NCBI GenBank assembly: GCA_001970955.1
Contig: MPUH01000456.1
Location: 1 to 53,137, forward strand
Source of the DNA: Stentor coeruleus
Lineage: Eukaryota > Ciliophora > Heterotrichea > Heterotrichida > Stentoridae
Direction of reading: 5' to 3'
DNA length: 53,137 bases
The notes beneath the pieces are model-generated. The model worked only from the letters and a program-made list of their open reading frames with translations, did no database searches and had not been told where the DNA came from. Below are positions 11,001-21,600 of this stretch, in pieces (the stretch's first letter is position 1; every line of letters starts with the position of its first letter). The position numbers and the translations under genes are program-made.

Positions 11001-12522
11001 CTATTCTATTTGAATGCAAAACATCATTCGAATGTTTTTTAATGATTTGATAGAGTAACTCGAAGTAGTTTCAACTATTGCATTTTCTCCAGATTCATAG
11101 TTTTTATCTTCAAAGTCCACAACATAAAATCCTTTAATTTCACACAAAATTCTAAAATTGCCTGATTTCTCTGAAATTATATCTTTATTAAATTCCCACA
11201 TTTTATCATCATTCTCAGGAGTTTGCAAGAAATTCTCTATTTCTAAAAGACTATTGAATACCAAAAAGCCATATTTCCATACTCTTTTATTAGCAAAAGT
11301 ANAAATTCTCTATTTCTAAAAGACTATTGAATACCAAAAAGCCATATTTCCATACTCTTTTATTAGCAAAAGTAAAATTTTTGTATGGGTTGTTAAGGTC
11401 CCATATGGAAGATATAGTTATTGATGGATGTTTATTATTCAAATCTCTGATTAATCTTTGTTTCAAAAGATTTAACTTTTCCTTATGATCTTTGGTATGA
11501 AATGGTGTTGAAAGGGTGTATAAATGAGAAATAAAATTTATTTCTTCACATGATATGCCTTGATGAGCTTCATGATTTCCTCTAACACACCATGAACATT
11601 TCTTACACACAATTACCTTCCCTGATTTTCCAAACACTTTAGCACATTTTTGACATTTAGACAAATTATTCTTACCCATAAAAAAATTTTCATACTTTCT
11701 AACAAATGCTCTAAACTTCTGAAAAGGGCCATAATGTCCATAGCTATCAATAATACTAACAATATCCTTATGAGATACACAAACTTTTGAACCCTCACCA
11801 TTACAAGGACAAGAAAACTCAAAATTCAATAACTCTACATTCTCACAGTTTCTGAAATCAATTGAATTTTTTTCCAAAATTGTGTTAATCATATTTATTT
11901 TATGCTCTTCACAAAAATGATGCATGCATTCAAAGATCAGGCAATTTTTTTTAGGAACAACACAATCACATATACAACACATAGTATCAAATATTGGATT
12001 ATATTTAAAATTTATCCTGAGCATTTGTAAGGTACTTAGAGGCATGACATAAAAGTTTATAAAATTTTCTTGGATTAGATAATAGCATTTTTTTGATGAA
12101 ATTGTGCATCTTTGACAATAAATTGGTAAATGAGGATTTATATGAATTCTTCTTATTATCCAAGTAAAAAGGCAAGACCCACAAAATGCATGCTCATGAT
12201 CATGAAAAATTATTAATTGCGATTCTAGATATTTTCCTTTATTTGATTCAAGACAATATCCATCACAATATCTTTTGGGGTTTTTCTCTTTCTTAATTTT
12301 TACAACAAGCTGTGAATTTTGGGTAAGATCTTTAACTTCTTTGACTAAGGACATAATATCGTTGTTATCTTGTTCAGAAGAATTTATAGCAGTGTCTAGC
12401 TTTAAGAGAGTTTCTTCAAGAATTGATGTTTGCATTTTTTTTATTTTATAGACAATTGTAAAATATGTATAAATAATAATAGGAAAACTTAATACTATTC
12501 TTTTAATTATATCTATCTTCAT
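11001..12522 (-). CDS. RING/IBR-type zinc-finger protein (possible RBR E3 ligase), split by an assembly duplication
   Basis: If the N at 11302 and the second copy of the flanking 72-nt duplication (11303-11374) are removed, one frame of 482 residues runs from 12522 to 11001. Cys/His clusters follow in the order expected of RBR-like proteins: C-D-G-Y-C at 86-90 with H-D-H-E-H-A-F-C-G-S-C and C-Q-R-C to 139; a second C-C-I-C-D-C...C-M-H-H-F-C cluster; a C-P-C-N-G region; and a last C-Q-K-C...C-K-K-C-S-W-C...H-x4-H-x4-C treble clef. Known RBR proteins transfer ubiquitin through a RING2 cysteine, but I cannot say which Cys would do this here. The hydrophobic first 29 residues may be untranslated, with Met30 the true start. 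A decayed paralogue lies just upstream. Confidence 0.6.
11230..11374. repeat. 72-nt perfect duplication around a single N (assembly gap)
   Basis: Positions 11230-11301 and 11303-11374 are identical and are separated only by the N at 11302. Collapsing them restores an uninterrupted reading frame in the zinc-finger gene. This shows that the duplication is an unmerged overlap between contigs. Confidence 0.9.
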
Positions 12523-12539
12523 AGTTTAATAAATTGTTT

Positions 12540-12720
12540 ATTTTATAACCCAAGGATATAAATTCGCTTCTATCTTGTTCAAAAAAATTATAGCATTGTC
12601 TAGCTTTAAGAGATTTTTCCAAGAGTTTAATGTTTATATTTTAAGGTTTTATAGAAAATTGTAAATATATATAAGAGATAAAGGAAAAATATTATTTTCT
12701 TTTAACTAAACTTATCTATT
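12540..12720 (-). repeat. Diverged duplicate of the 5' end of the zinc-finger gene
   Basis: This block resembles the first ~180 nt of the zinc-finger gene immediately downstream, with shared stretches such as CTCTTAAAGCTAGACA and TTGAACAAGATA. It has lost the reading frame. Some differences are C to T on the coding strand: TTCTTCTGAAC has become TTTTTTTGAAC. Confidence 0.55.
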
Positions 12721-12917
12721 CTATTTCTAGTAGATAATTTATTTTAATCCCTTCATTTGGGTTGATCAACAGTCTATTCATAAAGGTCATTAAAACTATT
12801 TGTCCAAGATAGTTATTTTGAGTATCAGGTCAATAGTTTCTAATTTTTCATACATTAATTCAACCTGTAATAAATATTTTGCCTCTGGCCTATAGTTTAA
12901 CTTTTAAGGAAACTCAA

Positions 12918-13735
12918 TCATTTTTTTTCATTTACAGGAAATCCTTTTGCAAGTATATTTTTAGCTTCATCTAAAGTAAATGCATTAGAAAAAGCCCTTT
13001 TTCTCAATTGGGCAAATCCAAATTTATAAGTCTTATAATCATTCTGCACTTCTTAAACTCTCGTTATTTTTTACAACTCCAAAAATATCATTGATTGAAA
13101 GTGTTAATGATCCAAATAAATTGACTATGTGCTGACCATCTTCTGGTCTTGGTCTTAAAAAAGGTTTGTCTAAATTATAGACGTTCTTGCTTATAATAAT
13201 AGCATTTTTACAACCTAATCCAATATGTAAAGGCTGATTACAGTTGATGCACCATCTGCAGTCGCTGTAAGTATTCTCTGTAGCTTTTTCATATACACTA
13301 TAGCAATTTTGGTAGCGAATCATAACTACTTCATTACTGAAGAAGTGCTGATATCCCTTAACGAAATCTTTGTAGCACTAAGGAATATCAAACCCTNACT
13401 TCATTACTGAAGAAGTGCTGATATCCCTTAACGAAATCTTTGTAGCACTAAGGAATATCAAACCCTCCTATAAATTGCAAAACTATTTAGAATAAGGATT
13501 ATAATTAGAATACTCAGAGTTGCAAGGGCACCTGCACTCAAAATACATACTGTTAACATCATTTCCTGATATACTCATAATAGTTATTCAAAGTTATCTG
13601 CAATTGAAGTTTAATACAGTTATTGCAAATAAAATGCGAACACTTGAACATAAAAGTTGAAGCTTTATCAATGCACACACAACAGTTTAAGCAATAATCA
13701 TATAAGTTTGTATCATCTTGACTATGGGGAAAATT
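12918..13735 (-). pseudogene. Decayed paralogue of the RING/IBR zinc-finger gene
   Basis: On the minus strand, 5' to 3', the following pieces appear in different frames. First is a RING-like Cys/His cluster (C-L-N-C-C-V-C...C-S-H-F-I-C-N-N-C). Next is C-R-C-P-C-N, which matches the C-P-C-N of the intact gene. Then comes a 94-codon open piece (13039-13323) with C-R-W-C-I-N-C-N-Q-P-L-H-I-G-L-G-C, equivalent to the last treble clef of the intact gene. Finally there is a tail ending in TGA at 12918-12920. At least two frameshifts and several stops separate the pieces. The N-duplication at 13328-13466 also falls inside. The order of domains is the same as in the intact neighbour, so this is a tandem duplicate that has decayed. 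Confidence 0.6.
13328..13466. repeat. 69-nt perfect duplication around a single N (assembly gap)
   Basis: Positions 13328-13396 and 13398-13466 are identical and are separated by the N at 13397. The layout is the same as at the other four N sites, so this is most simply an unmerged contig overlap inside the decayed zinc-finger copy. Confidence 0.85.
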
Positions 13736-14524
13736 TTATGAAATTTGGTATTTTAAGCTTTAATATATTGAATGGGCTGTTGAATAAATTATTTGCTTTT
13801 GTAAGAGGCAAAAATTTGATTGAATTTGGGTATTAATTGGGTTGCTAACAATTTTAAGCCTTTTAAGATAGTTATTTCGCTTAAGATATTAATCAATATA
13901 AACTCTCATTACTTTTCTTGTATTTATTTGATAGTTCTATTATTGTAACACTCTAACAGTTATGCATAAGATTACCATCTTCTAAATTTCTATAAAAATT
14001 CTTTTAGCCAACTCAAAGACAATCTTTAAATCTTTAGCTAGCTTAAATCTACTTAAAAACCTAACCTTGATGAAGATGTTTGGTAAGTTATTTAATTTTT
14101 TTAAAACTAATTTATAAGACTAGTATTATTTATTAACCTTCTCAACAATGTGAGCTTAAAACTCCGTTACTTTGTTAAAAAATATTTTTCTTAGTAATCC
14201 TCAACTTTAAAAATAGTCAATTTACTCACTTTATCCAACTAAATTCAATTCTGACATATATGCCACGAATAGAAATGGCATAAAGCTTTACACTTATCTT
14301 TCTCTCTCTCTATAAAACACATGATTACCTCTATAAAATGATATAAAAATATTTCTTCTTCATCACAAATTGCAGAATTTTGTTTGACCCAGCCTCACCA
14401 TCCATTATTCACCTTCCCCAGCACTTATTATCCAAAATCAAATTTTTCATATATTTTTAAAACTTCAAGCACTCTCTCCAGTTCTCAAAGTAAAAATTTT
14501 ATGTAAATGCAAGCATTCAAACTT
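13736..14524. other. Gene-free AT-rich interval
   Basis: No open frame with coding character is seen on either strand. A short pyrimidine-rich patch (TCTTTCTCTCTCTC near 14299-14312) is the only local feature noticed. Confidence 0.4.
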
Positions 14525-14860
14525 TTAAATATCTAAACCCAACTTTTTAAGTTGAGACTCATGAATTATTTTCGCTCTTCTTGCGGGCTTGGCTCTAATG
14601 TTATAATAGTGATTTCTGATTTTTTTGAGGGCACTTTCCTTGTCGCAAGAGTACTCAAAAAAAAATATTACTTTACTCCAGTTTACCACTTTATTTTTAT
14701 TGACACAAAGCTCAGCAATGCGAAAAATATATTTAGATTCTTCAGCGCTAAAAGACCTTTCAATATTTAACGTGAGCTTTCTGATTGAAATCAATTCATC
14801 GCAAACTGAGGAAATTTCTTCATTAGTTGGACTTGAATCTTGAATAGGTATTTTCTTCAT
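14525..14860 (-). CDS. Small SANT/Myb-like protein
   Basis: This is a 111-residue protein. The C-terminal half contains a pattern reminiscent of a single Myb/SANT helix-turn-helix repeat: a Trp at the start of the first helix (V-V-N-W-S-K-V), a central helix with Cys/Asp, and a third helix K-K-I-R-N-H-Y-Y-N-I-R followed by a basic tail (K-P-A-R-R-A-K). One such repeat can bind DNA or histone tails. The match is by eye and weak, so a short helical protein of another kind is possible. It lies alone in a gene-poor region among relics, and its own frame is intact from ATG to TAA. Confidence 0.5.
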   Translation of the reverse strand: MKKIPIQDSSPTNEEISSVCDELISIRKLTLNIERSFSAEESKYIFRIAELCVNKNKVVNWSKVIFFFEYSCDKESALKKIRNHYYNIRAKPARRAKIIHESQLKKLGLDI

Positions 14861-14959
14861 GAATTATTATCATGGTTTAGATCACCATATCTATTGTCAG
14901 TATCAATCTCCCAAGTTAATTCCGGAAATAAATTGAGCGAATTCTCGAAGCTAAAAATC

Positions 14960-15127
14960 TTAGCTGTGTTTCAAAATATTATAAGTTGCCATATCTAAGA
15001 TACTTTTGTATCCAGATTTTAATGCGAATTCAATTAGAGCATCAAAAGTCCTAATCTGCTTAAGAACTTAGCCCAATATGGGTTTACTGCTAATTCAAAC
15101 CTCGCCATGCTTATTTTGCCAGAAATC
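14960..15127 (-). pseudogene. Short gene relic
   Basis: A 35-codon open piece (to a TAA at 14960-14962) reads like a conserved helical protein (I-R-T-F-D-A-L-I-E-F-A-L-K-S-G-Y-K-S-I-L). It is preceded in another frame by a second coding-like piece containing R-F-E-L-A-V-N-P-Y-W-A-K-F-L. The local GC content is higher than in the surroundings. No 15-nt intron with the T9-A10 pattern joins them, so a frameshifted remnant is the likeliest reading. The family is not recognised. Confidence 0.35.
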
Positions 15128-16214
15128 ATAAAAACAAGGGGGCCAATCCGACCAAATCTGATTTGAGGAATTCATATCGGCCCATGATTAGCTAGTCCTT
15201 CAGCACAAATACCTTAGTCTTTATTTATAAATATAACCTTTAAAACTGATCTATTAAATACGCTCTCTGACTTGATTATAAAACAAATGCTTGCTAGTAA
15301 TTGGAATCTATTCCTTAAAGCAATTAGGTAAATCTAAAGCTCAAACATTTACCTTTTAGATAAAGAATTGATAATACATTACCTTTTCCTTATCAATTTT
15401 TTTATTAAAGCTCAATATCTTGACTTAGAACAACTTTCTAGATGCTTGAGCTATGATAAATTCTCTTAAAGGGCCTTGGGATTTTCTTAAAAACTTCCTA
15501 CTTTGATCTTAAAATTGGTATTTTTCAATAAAATCCGAGTTTTTTTATCAACTACTAAGCTATGACCGATAGCTTTTGATAAGTTCATTCAAGTTTTTTT
15601 AAACTACACGTGGAAGTTGATAAGAGAATTGTGGGAAATCGATTTTGATTTGATATTTGCATAGAACATTTTCATAGAAGACCTGGAATTTGGTTAAAAG
15701 CTTAGGTTGTTTTGACGCAGGTTATCTAGACATTTTAATAGTTCTATAAGAGATTAAAATAATTAACTAGGAACTGTGCTGACTGTTTCATTAATAAGAA
15801 AATATGAATATTATAGAGTAAAAGAATTATGAAAAAATTATTAGTTTAAAAGATAGGGAAAGAGGTTAGATTTTAGTATTTGGGAAAAGGAGGGAAAAAG
15901 ATTTTAGGAAAATATTTTATGTGCTTTTGTGAATATATATGGTGTTAAGGATTACTGAAGGATAGTAATAAAGATGATTAGATTATGGGTTTTAATATTA
16001 TGTTGGGAAGTGTTAGGTTGATATTGTTGAGATTTTATATTGAAATGTAGATTGCAAAGAAATTTAGGATGTGATATTGTTAGAAATGTTTGAAGATTTT
16101 ATGAGAAATTGGAAATTAGGATGAGGCTTTGATAGGATTCTTCGGCTTTTTTAGTTTTTAAAGATTTTATGGGTTGCTTGATTAAATTATACAGAGTTTA
16201 AATAAATATTTTTG
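15128..16214. other. Gene-free AT-rich interval
   Basis: No intact gene or recognisable relic was found. Sequence character changes from mixed to strongly G-skewed on the plus strand between about 15,650 and 16,200, without an open frame. Confidence 0.35.
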
Positions 16215-16376
16215 TTTTCTTCTATTTCTTTATCCTTTCAATATCAGCTTCAACAAACTATTGAAATTTCCGATATAACTAAATCATCTTTTATATTTTC
16301 TTCTATTTCTTTATCCTTTCAATATCAGCTTCAACAAACTATTGAAATTTCCGATATAACTAAATCATCTTTTATA
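16215..16376 (+). repeat. Two perfect tandem copies of an 81-bp unit
   Basis: Positions 16215-16295 and 16296-16376 are identical, with no N between them. The unit is a multiple of three, so on the plus strand it keeps a frame open (F-S-S-I-S-L-S-F-Q-Y-Q-L-Q-Q... twice), though no wider gene contains it. It is either a genuine recent tandem duplication or another unmerged assembly overlap that was closed without an N. Confidence 0.8.
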
Positions 16377-17767
16377 AAGAAAAAGTATAATTACTAATGG
16401 CCTAGCATTTTACTCATTCAGATTTTTATACAATTTCATATTAAAAATTATTAAAATCTCAATATTATCCTTAGCCCAGAACTTTTTCATTATTAGTATT
16501 AGTTAGGAATTATCGCTTGACTATTGTCCAGGCCTTGTTAATTTTTCATACTTATACTAATTTGCTGATCCACTTTTTTCTGCTTCATAAGTTTCTTAGT
16601 GATAATCTGATCTACATTGTTTTTAAGAATATCAACATCTTGTTTATCTTGCTTGAATTTCAAATTTAATATTCTGCATTGATAAGGTAAAGTAAAAAGA
16701 TATTTCTTATTTGTCTCATTCTTAGCTTTCTTTATAGTAAGGTATAAAACTTCTCTATAATTTTGACAGCATTTTCCCGAGAGTTTCTTTAATAAAAATG
16801 CTTGTTTTCCAGTAATTTCTGTGCTTGAAAATATGAATTCGATATTTTATAAGCTGAATATATTTTTCATAAATAAAATTAATACGGAAATTCTTTAGAT
16901 TTTATTGCTACTGAGGCTTTTTTATGAAATGCTGCTTAATCTGCTTTAATTTGTGTACTTGAACAAGTTTTGGTTAGAAATCAAATTTTGAATAACTCCG
17001 CATGCTGAGCATTCGTTTTTTCCAATAATTTTATATATAAATACACGATTTTTTATATATTTTTTCTTTGTTAACTTTGGATTTTCTTCGCTGCATAAAT
17101 CATACTTTTCTGTTTAAGCTAAGGTTGCTAATACATTTTTTCAAAGCTTTTTGCAAATTTTGTATAGCCACCAATATTAATTATCAAGAAAATTCACTTT
17201 TTTATCTCCTAAGTTTTATTTAAATTTTTCCAATACCTGAAAATTTCAGTGTTTATTTTGAAGATTTTTCTATTAAACATAATCAACATATTCAGAGTAT
17301 TTTTTATAATCCCAATTATGATTGACTAAAGTTTACATATGACTATTTTCCATTTATGAACTTACATAATTTCTTTAACCACAGTTATGCTTATTAGCAT
17401 ACTTGGGTCAACGATTGAGCTTTTATTGATATTTTCCTATTTTTTTTATAGGTTTTTGCCTTATAGATTTCTGATTTATTATTATATTGACTGAAGAATA
17501 GAGATTTGGAGAGGGTTTTAAGCTTCTTGGCCATCAAAATCGCTAGAGTCTCAACTATACGAAGATCTTTTGTAGAGCGTTAATTTGCAACAAAAGTCCT
17601 TCGATGAGTATTTCGCAATCCTTTTGTCAATAATCTATAAAAAATGCTTACACTACTTGACCTATGTATTATTCTTTTATAAGCATCATGCAATAGCAAA
17701 CCATATACCAAAATCCGAAATCACTATTATAATCTCAAATGTCTATTTAATTGATTAAAAATACTAT
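16377..17767. other. Gene-poor interval with a minus-strand relic
   Basis: Apart from the fragment at 16538-16846, no standard-code frame of useful length is open. The fragment's own frame can be followed upstream on the minus strand to about 17,700 without an indel, but only by ignoring roughly twenty stop codons (TAA, TAG and TGA). A Cys-x2-Cys pair (E-C-S-A-C-G) lies in it near 17,000. Another frame at 17,430-17,640 looks equally coding, so the long frame is not evidence of a gene. Confidence 0.4.
16538..16846 (-). pseudogene. 102-codon gene fragment without a start
   Basis: One hundred and two codons are open in the standard code from just after a TAA (16847-16849) to a TAA at 16538-16540. 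At this base composition that is very unlikely by chance. The product is Lys/Gln/Asn-rich and helical, with a C-C pair (L-S-G-K-C-C-Q-N-Y) and a probable coiled-coil end (D-I-L-K-N-N-V-D-Q-I-I). The first ATG is near the 3' end, so as it stands it cannot be translated as a whole. It is most likely the 3' part of a decayed gene. The family is not recognised. Confidence 0.45.
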
Positions 17768-18256
17768 CTACTTATTCGCTGCAACAGTTGCAAGAACTTC
17801 ATCAATATCATTTTTGCCAAGATTAGGGTTCATCAGTCTATAAAAATTATTTGGTTTTGGTCCTCTCTGTGGACTATCTAAAAACCCATACTCACACAAT
17901 ATATATTCAGGAAAATCAATCCTTATTTTTCTTTGTGACTCATTCGTCTTATAATAATTGTTTTTTCCAAATCTTGAAGATGAGTCATTTCTGTTAAATC
18001 TTGGATTCCCATTTTGATACCCGTTGGCGTTATGAGGATTTTCATAGCGTCGATTGAAATTTGATTGAGAATAATTGTCATATGGTCTTGGAGATCGGTT
18101 TCCTGAGTCAAAATTTCTTTGAAACCTTTGGTCTGATTGATAGTTTGGTCGAGGAGATGTACTTCGTGATGACATTCTGGGGTTTTTATATGGAAAGTTG
18201 CTCTCTGGTTGTCTGCTATTGAAGTCTTGATGATTGCGATAGTGGGTAGGATTCAT
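17768..18256 (-). CDS. Asn/Arg/Ser-rich disordered protein
   Basis: This is a 162-residue protein. Residues 1-105 are low-complexity, dominated by Asn, Arg, Ser, Pro, Tyr and Phe, with scattered S-R/R-S and F-x-R-N pieces like those of RNA-binding, condensate-forming proteins. Residues ~110-162 look folded: R-I-D-F-P-E-Y-I-L-C-E-Y-G-F-L and a short helix before the C-terminus. No known RNA-binding domain is seen. The start is the first Met of the frame. Immediately upstream of it is a run of nine consecutive G on the plus strand (C on the coding strand), unusual in this AT-rich genome. Confidence 0.65.
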   Translation of the reverse strand: MNPTHYRNHQDFNSRQPESNFPYKNPRMSSRSTSPRPNYQSDQRFQRNFDSGNRSPRPYDNYSQSNFNRRYENPHNANGYQNGNPRFNRNDSSSRFGKNNYYKTNESQRKIRIDFPEYILCEYGFLDSPQRGPKPNNFYRLMNPNLGKNDIDEVLATVAANK

Positions 18257-18629
18257 TTATTTAGGGGGGGGGACCAGATGTAAATTTTACCCTTTGTATG
18301 GATTTACCATATATTATGTAATAATTATATGCTTTGTGGTATAGATGAGAAATTTTATAGTTTAATTAAAGAACTTTTGATAAATTCATTTGGTATAAAA
18401 TTCATATCGTACTGATACTTATGAATTTTACAATAGAATTTATCATGCAAAGCTTCATTTTATGCTTATTTAAATATATATTCAAGTATCAAACTAGTTA
18501 ATTTCTTATCCAGCTAGGTATTTTTATTTCAAAAACATAAAATCAAAAGCAAAACATTATAATCAAAACCCCCTAAGCCATAAAATTATCCTATCTCAGT
18601 CTAATCTCATCCTACTAATATCTTAATTC
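18257..18629. other. Intergenic region between two minus-strand genes
   Basis: This region holds the 5' flank of the disordered-protein gene, including a G9 homopolymer at about 18264-18272, and the 3' flank of the WD40-channel gene. Nothing else was recognised. Confidence 0.4.
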
Positions 18630-21600
18630 TTAATCTAAATAATTTAATTTCTTCTGAATATCTTCAATCAACTCACCACTGAAATTAAACTGACTTTTCA
18701 TATTTTCCTCTAAAACCTCATGTTCATTCATTAACTTCGTCAGATTTTCCTGCAAATTAAACTCTTCAATTTTTTTCGAATTTATTTTCAAATTTTTAAT
18801 CGTCCTCCTTACATCAACAACCTGTTTTTTTATTTCCCTTATAAACATATTACTATCTTCATCTTCATGTTCTTCAGCTTGAGTAAAGTCGCATTTATGT
18901 AAATAATATTTCTTATAAGCCCCTTTTTTCCAAAACATAACTTTTTCAACATCCATAATCATCTCAGCCATTTCCCTTAAATCGAAAATATCATCAATTT
19001 CTGCTACAGCTGATGCTGTGTCTGACATAATAGCAATAAGCAAATTAAGCATAATCAATGGATTAATCATTGTGGCGACAAAGAAAATAATCCAATCAAA
19101 AGCTTCAGTCAAGCCTGTTTCAAAATCCCCTAAATCCAGTCTATAAGCTTGAGTAAGATACATTAAAAATGGTTGATCTTCAGGATTTCTCATATAATAA
19201 ACGAAAGCAAAAGCAAAAGTTGCATAAAAAAGTATAAAGAAAAAAGTTTGTATATCAATTATAACCTGAAGTACTAATCTAACCATATACCTTGTCTCAT
19301 CAAACATTCTGAAACAAGCAATACCTCTAGCCCATGAAAATATAAGCACAGCTAAAAGAATATCTGTGTTATAATTTTCTCGCCAAGCCATAATTGCATA
19401 AAAAGTGAAACTAATACTTCTAAGCTGGTCTTGAATATTCCACACATTTTTCCAATAATCACTGAAATCTGTGGCAATTTGGAGTATTTCATATACCCAC
19501 ATTATACAATGGACTATAATTAAAGCAATAAGAAAATCTTGGGATTCGATAAAAATTACAATATATAAACCGAGGAGTATCAGATAAAAAATATAAATAA
19601 ACCCTAGTATGTAAATTGTAGGCTTAAGTTTTTTCCATTTGAATTGTAGGTATTCTTTGATTAGAGCTGATCGGAAAATTTCAACTTCTGAACAGTCTAA
19701 GATGCTTTGTAGAAACTCTAATGAGGACTCGGTTCCTATATCTAAATCTAATGGGAATAGGGATTGGAAAAATACTATAGGCCTACCAGAATGTGAACTG
19801 GAATTAGGAGGGAGGATTTGATCAGAGATTACAGTAAAATGCTCTGAAAGTATATCAACAGGAAGTTCAGTATCGTGTAAGCAAAATCTTGGAAGCATCT
19901 CAGCTTCTGATCTGACAAAAAGTCCATCATATAGTTTTTTTATATAAGGATAATCAATAGCGTTAAGTTTAGTCAGACAACTTTGTAATGGATAATAAGC
20001 TCTAAGATTTTTAAAAGTATTTTTACCATTGTATTGTTGGCGCATATATTTTAAACATATATCGATACAGTTTTTGAATTCCAAATCTATGCATATTGAT
20101 AATGGGTTTTCATCATTTATTGTTGAGAAAAATGAGGCACGGTTTGGTTCATAGAAAAGAGCCTCGTTTAAATCATTAAATCTATTACAATAAGCAAGGA
20201 TATGTGCTGGGCCTATCATATAAGGGGCAATGATAAAATGGTTGTAGTTCATTTCATAAGCAATTTTCGAGTTCTCTTTTTGACAATCAAGGACAAATTT
20301 CATGAACTTGTGTGGAGAGCCTAGATTTTTACCAACAATCCTGATGCTAGAACAGCCTAGAGGATTTTCTGATAAGGAAACATGATTTTCCTCAGCCAAA
20401 GCTACAAATTTTTCATCGTTGGACACAGAAAGCCAGCTACCTTTGTTTACATTTAATTGAAACAGCACAGACAAATTTCCAAGCTGCCAATATGTGCAAA
20501 TGCTCTCCTGCAAAGATATAAAATACGAATGGTCTTGAGATAAATATAAGTTGTAAACAGGGATTTTATCAGGACAACATACTGAGTAAAGTTTATTCCC
20601 ATTATAATTCCAAAATATAATCATTCCATCTTCTGAGCCAGATACCACATACCCATCAGAACTGACAATCATGCAAGAAACAGCAGCTTGATGTCCTAAA
20701 AATGTTGCAACCTTAACAATCTTCGACTCTTGGCTCAAATTCCCTGTAATCGACCATTTACACATAGTACAATCTTGTGAAGCTGTGATCATTTCTCTAT
20801 CTTCATTAATAAAAAAGCATTCAACAATTGGTAAAATATGCCCTTTTATAATAAACAGTTCAGCAAGCATGCTTTTCAAATCAAAAACCCTAACTCGATT
20901 TTGTTTATCCCCAATCGCCAGTTTTGATTCATCTTTTGATATCTGCATACACAAAACATCATGTCTAAAATTCTGCTTTGCTGGTGCACCAAAATCAGTA
21001 GATCCACTAAGGTTTATCAAATACAGCAAATGCAAACTTGAAAAAACTAAAGCTTTATTTCCTGAAGGGTAAACAAGGCCATTTAAAAGTTTACCTTCTA
21101 ACATCATAGATTCATGTCTTGAGTCCATTCTACTATTCCATACAATAAACTGCCCATCTTCACCTAAAGATATCAATTCAAATGAATTAGGGATAAAAAG
21201 TATTTTAGTCACTCTAGATTCATGCCCACGATAAAAAGTTGTCTTTGGCACTTGAGGGACTTCCCAAGCCATCATAGCATCAAAATCTTGTATATAAAAA
21301 ACTTTGTTATGATTTTTATTCCCAGTCATCATAATAACTTTCAAATCAATTATGTTCATTGAGTAAGGTTGACATTCGCCTTTTAAATTACAAACACTGA
21401 TAGTTTTATCTTCACTTGAGGTTAAGATATATGCATTTTCTCTAACAAATGCTATACCTGTAATTTTACCTTGATGAGCTGAAAAAGTGTATTTTAGGAC
21501 AAGATTTGCTTCTAAACCCCAGACGTTTACTGAGAAGTCTTCAAAAGCTGCGGCTAAGTGTTTGTTCCATTGGCTAAAGACCACAGTTACGATGTTTGAG

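Noticed and set aside
16940-16970. A 15-nt GT...AG candidate on the minus strand (GTACACAAATTAAAG) that would remove a TAA
   Set aside because: It lacks the T9-A10 shared by the six supported introns, and further stops follow that no intron removes.
16538-17740. A ~400-codon minus-strand frame with no indel if all three stops are read as sense
   Set aside because: It needs about twenty stops to be ignored, and another frame at 17,430-17,640 looks just as coding. Only the 102-codon stop-free part at 16538-16846 is kept, as a relic.
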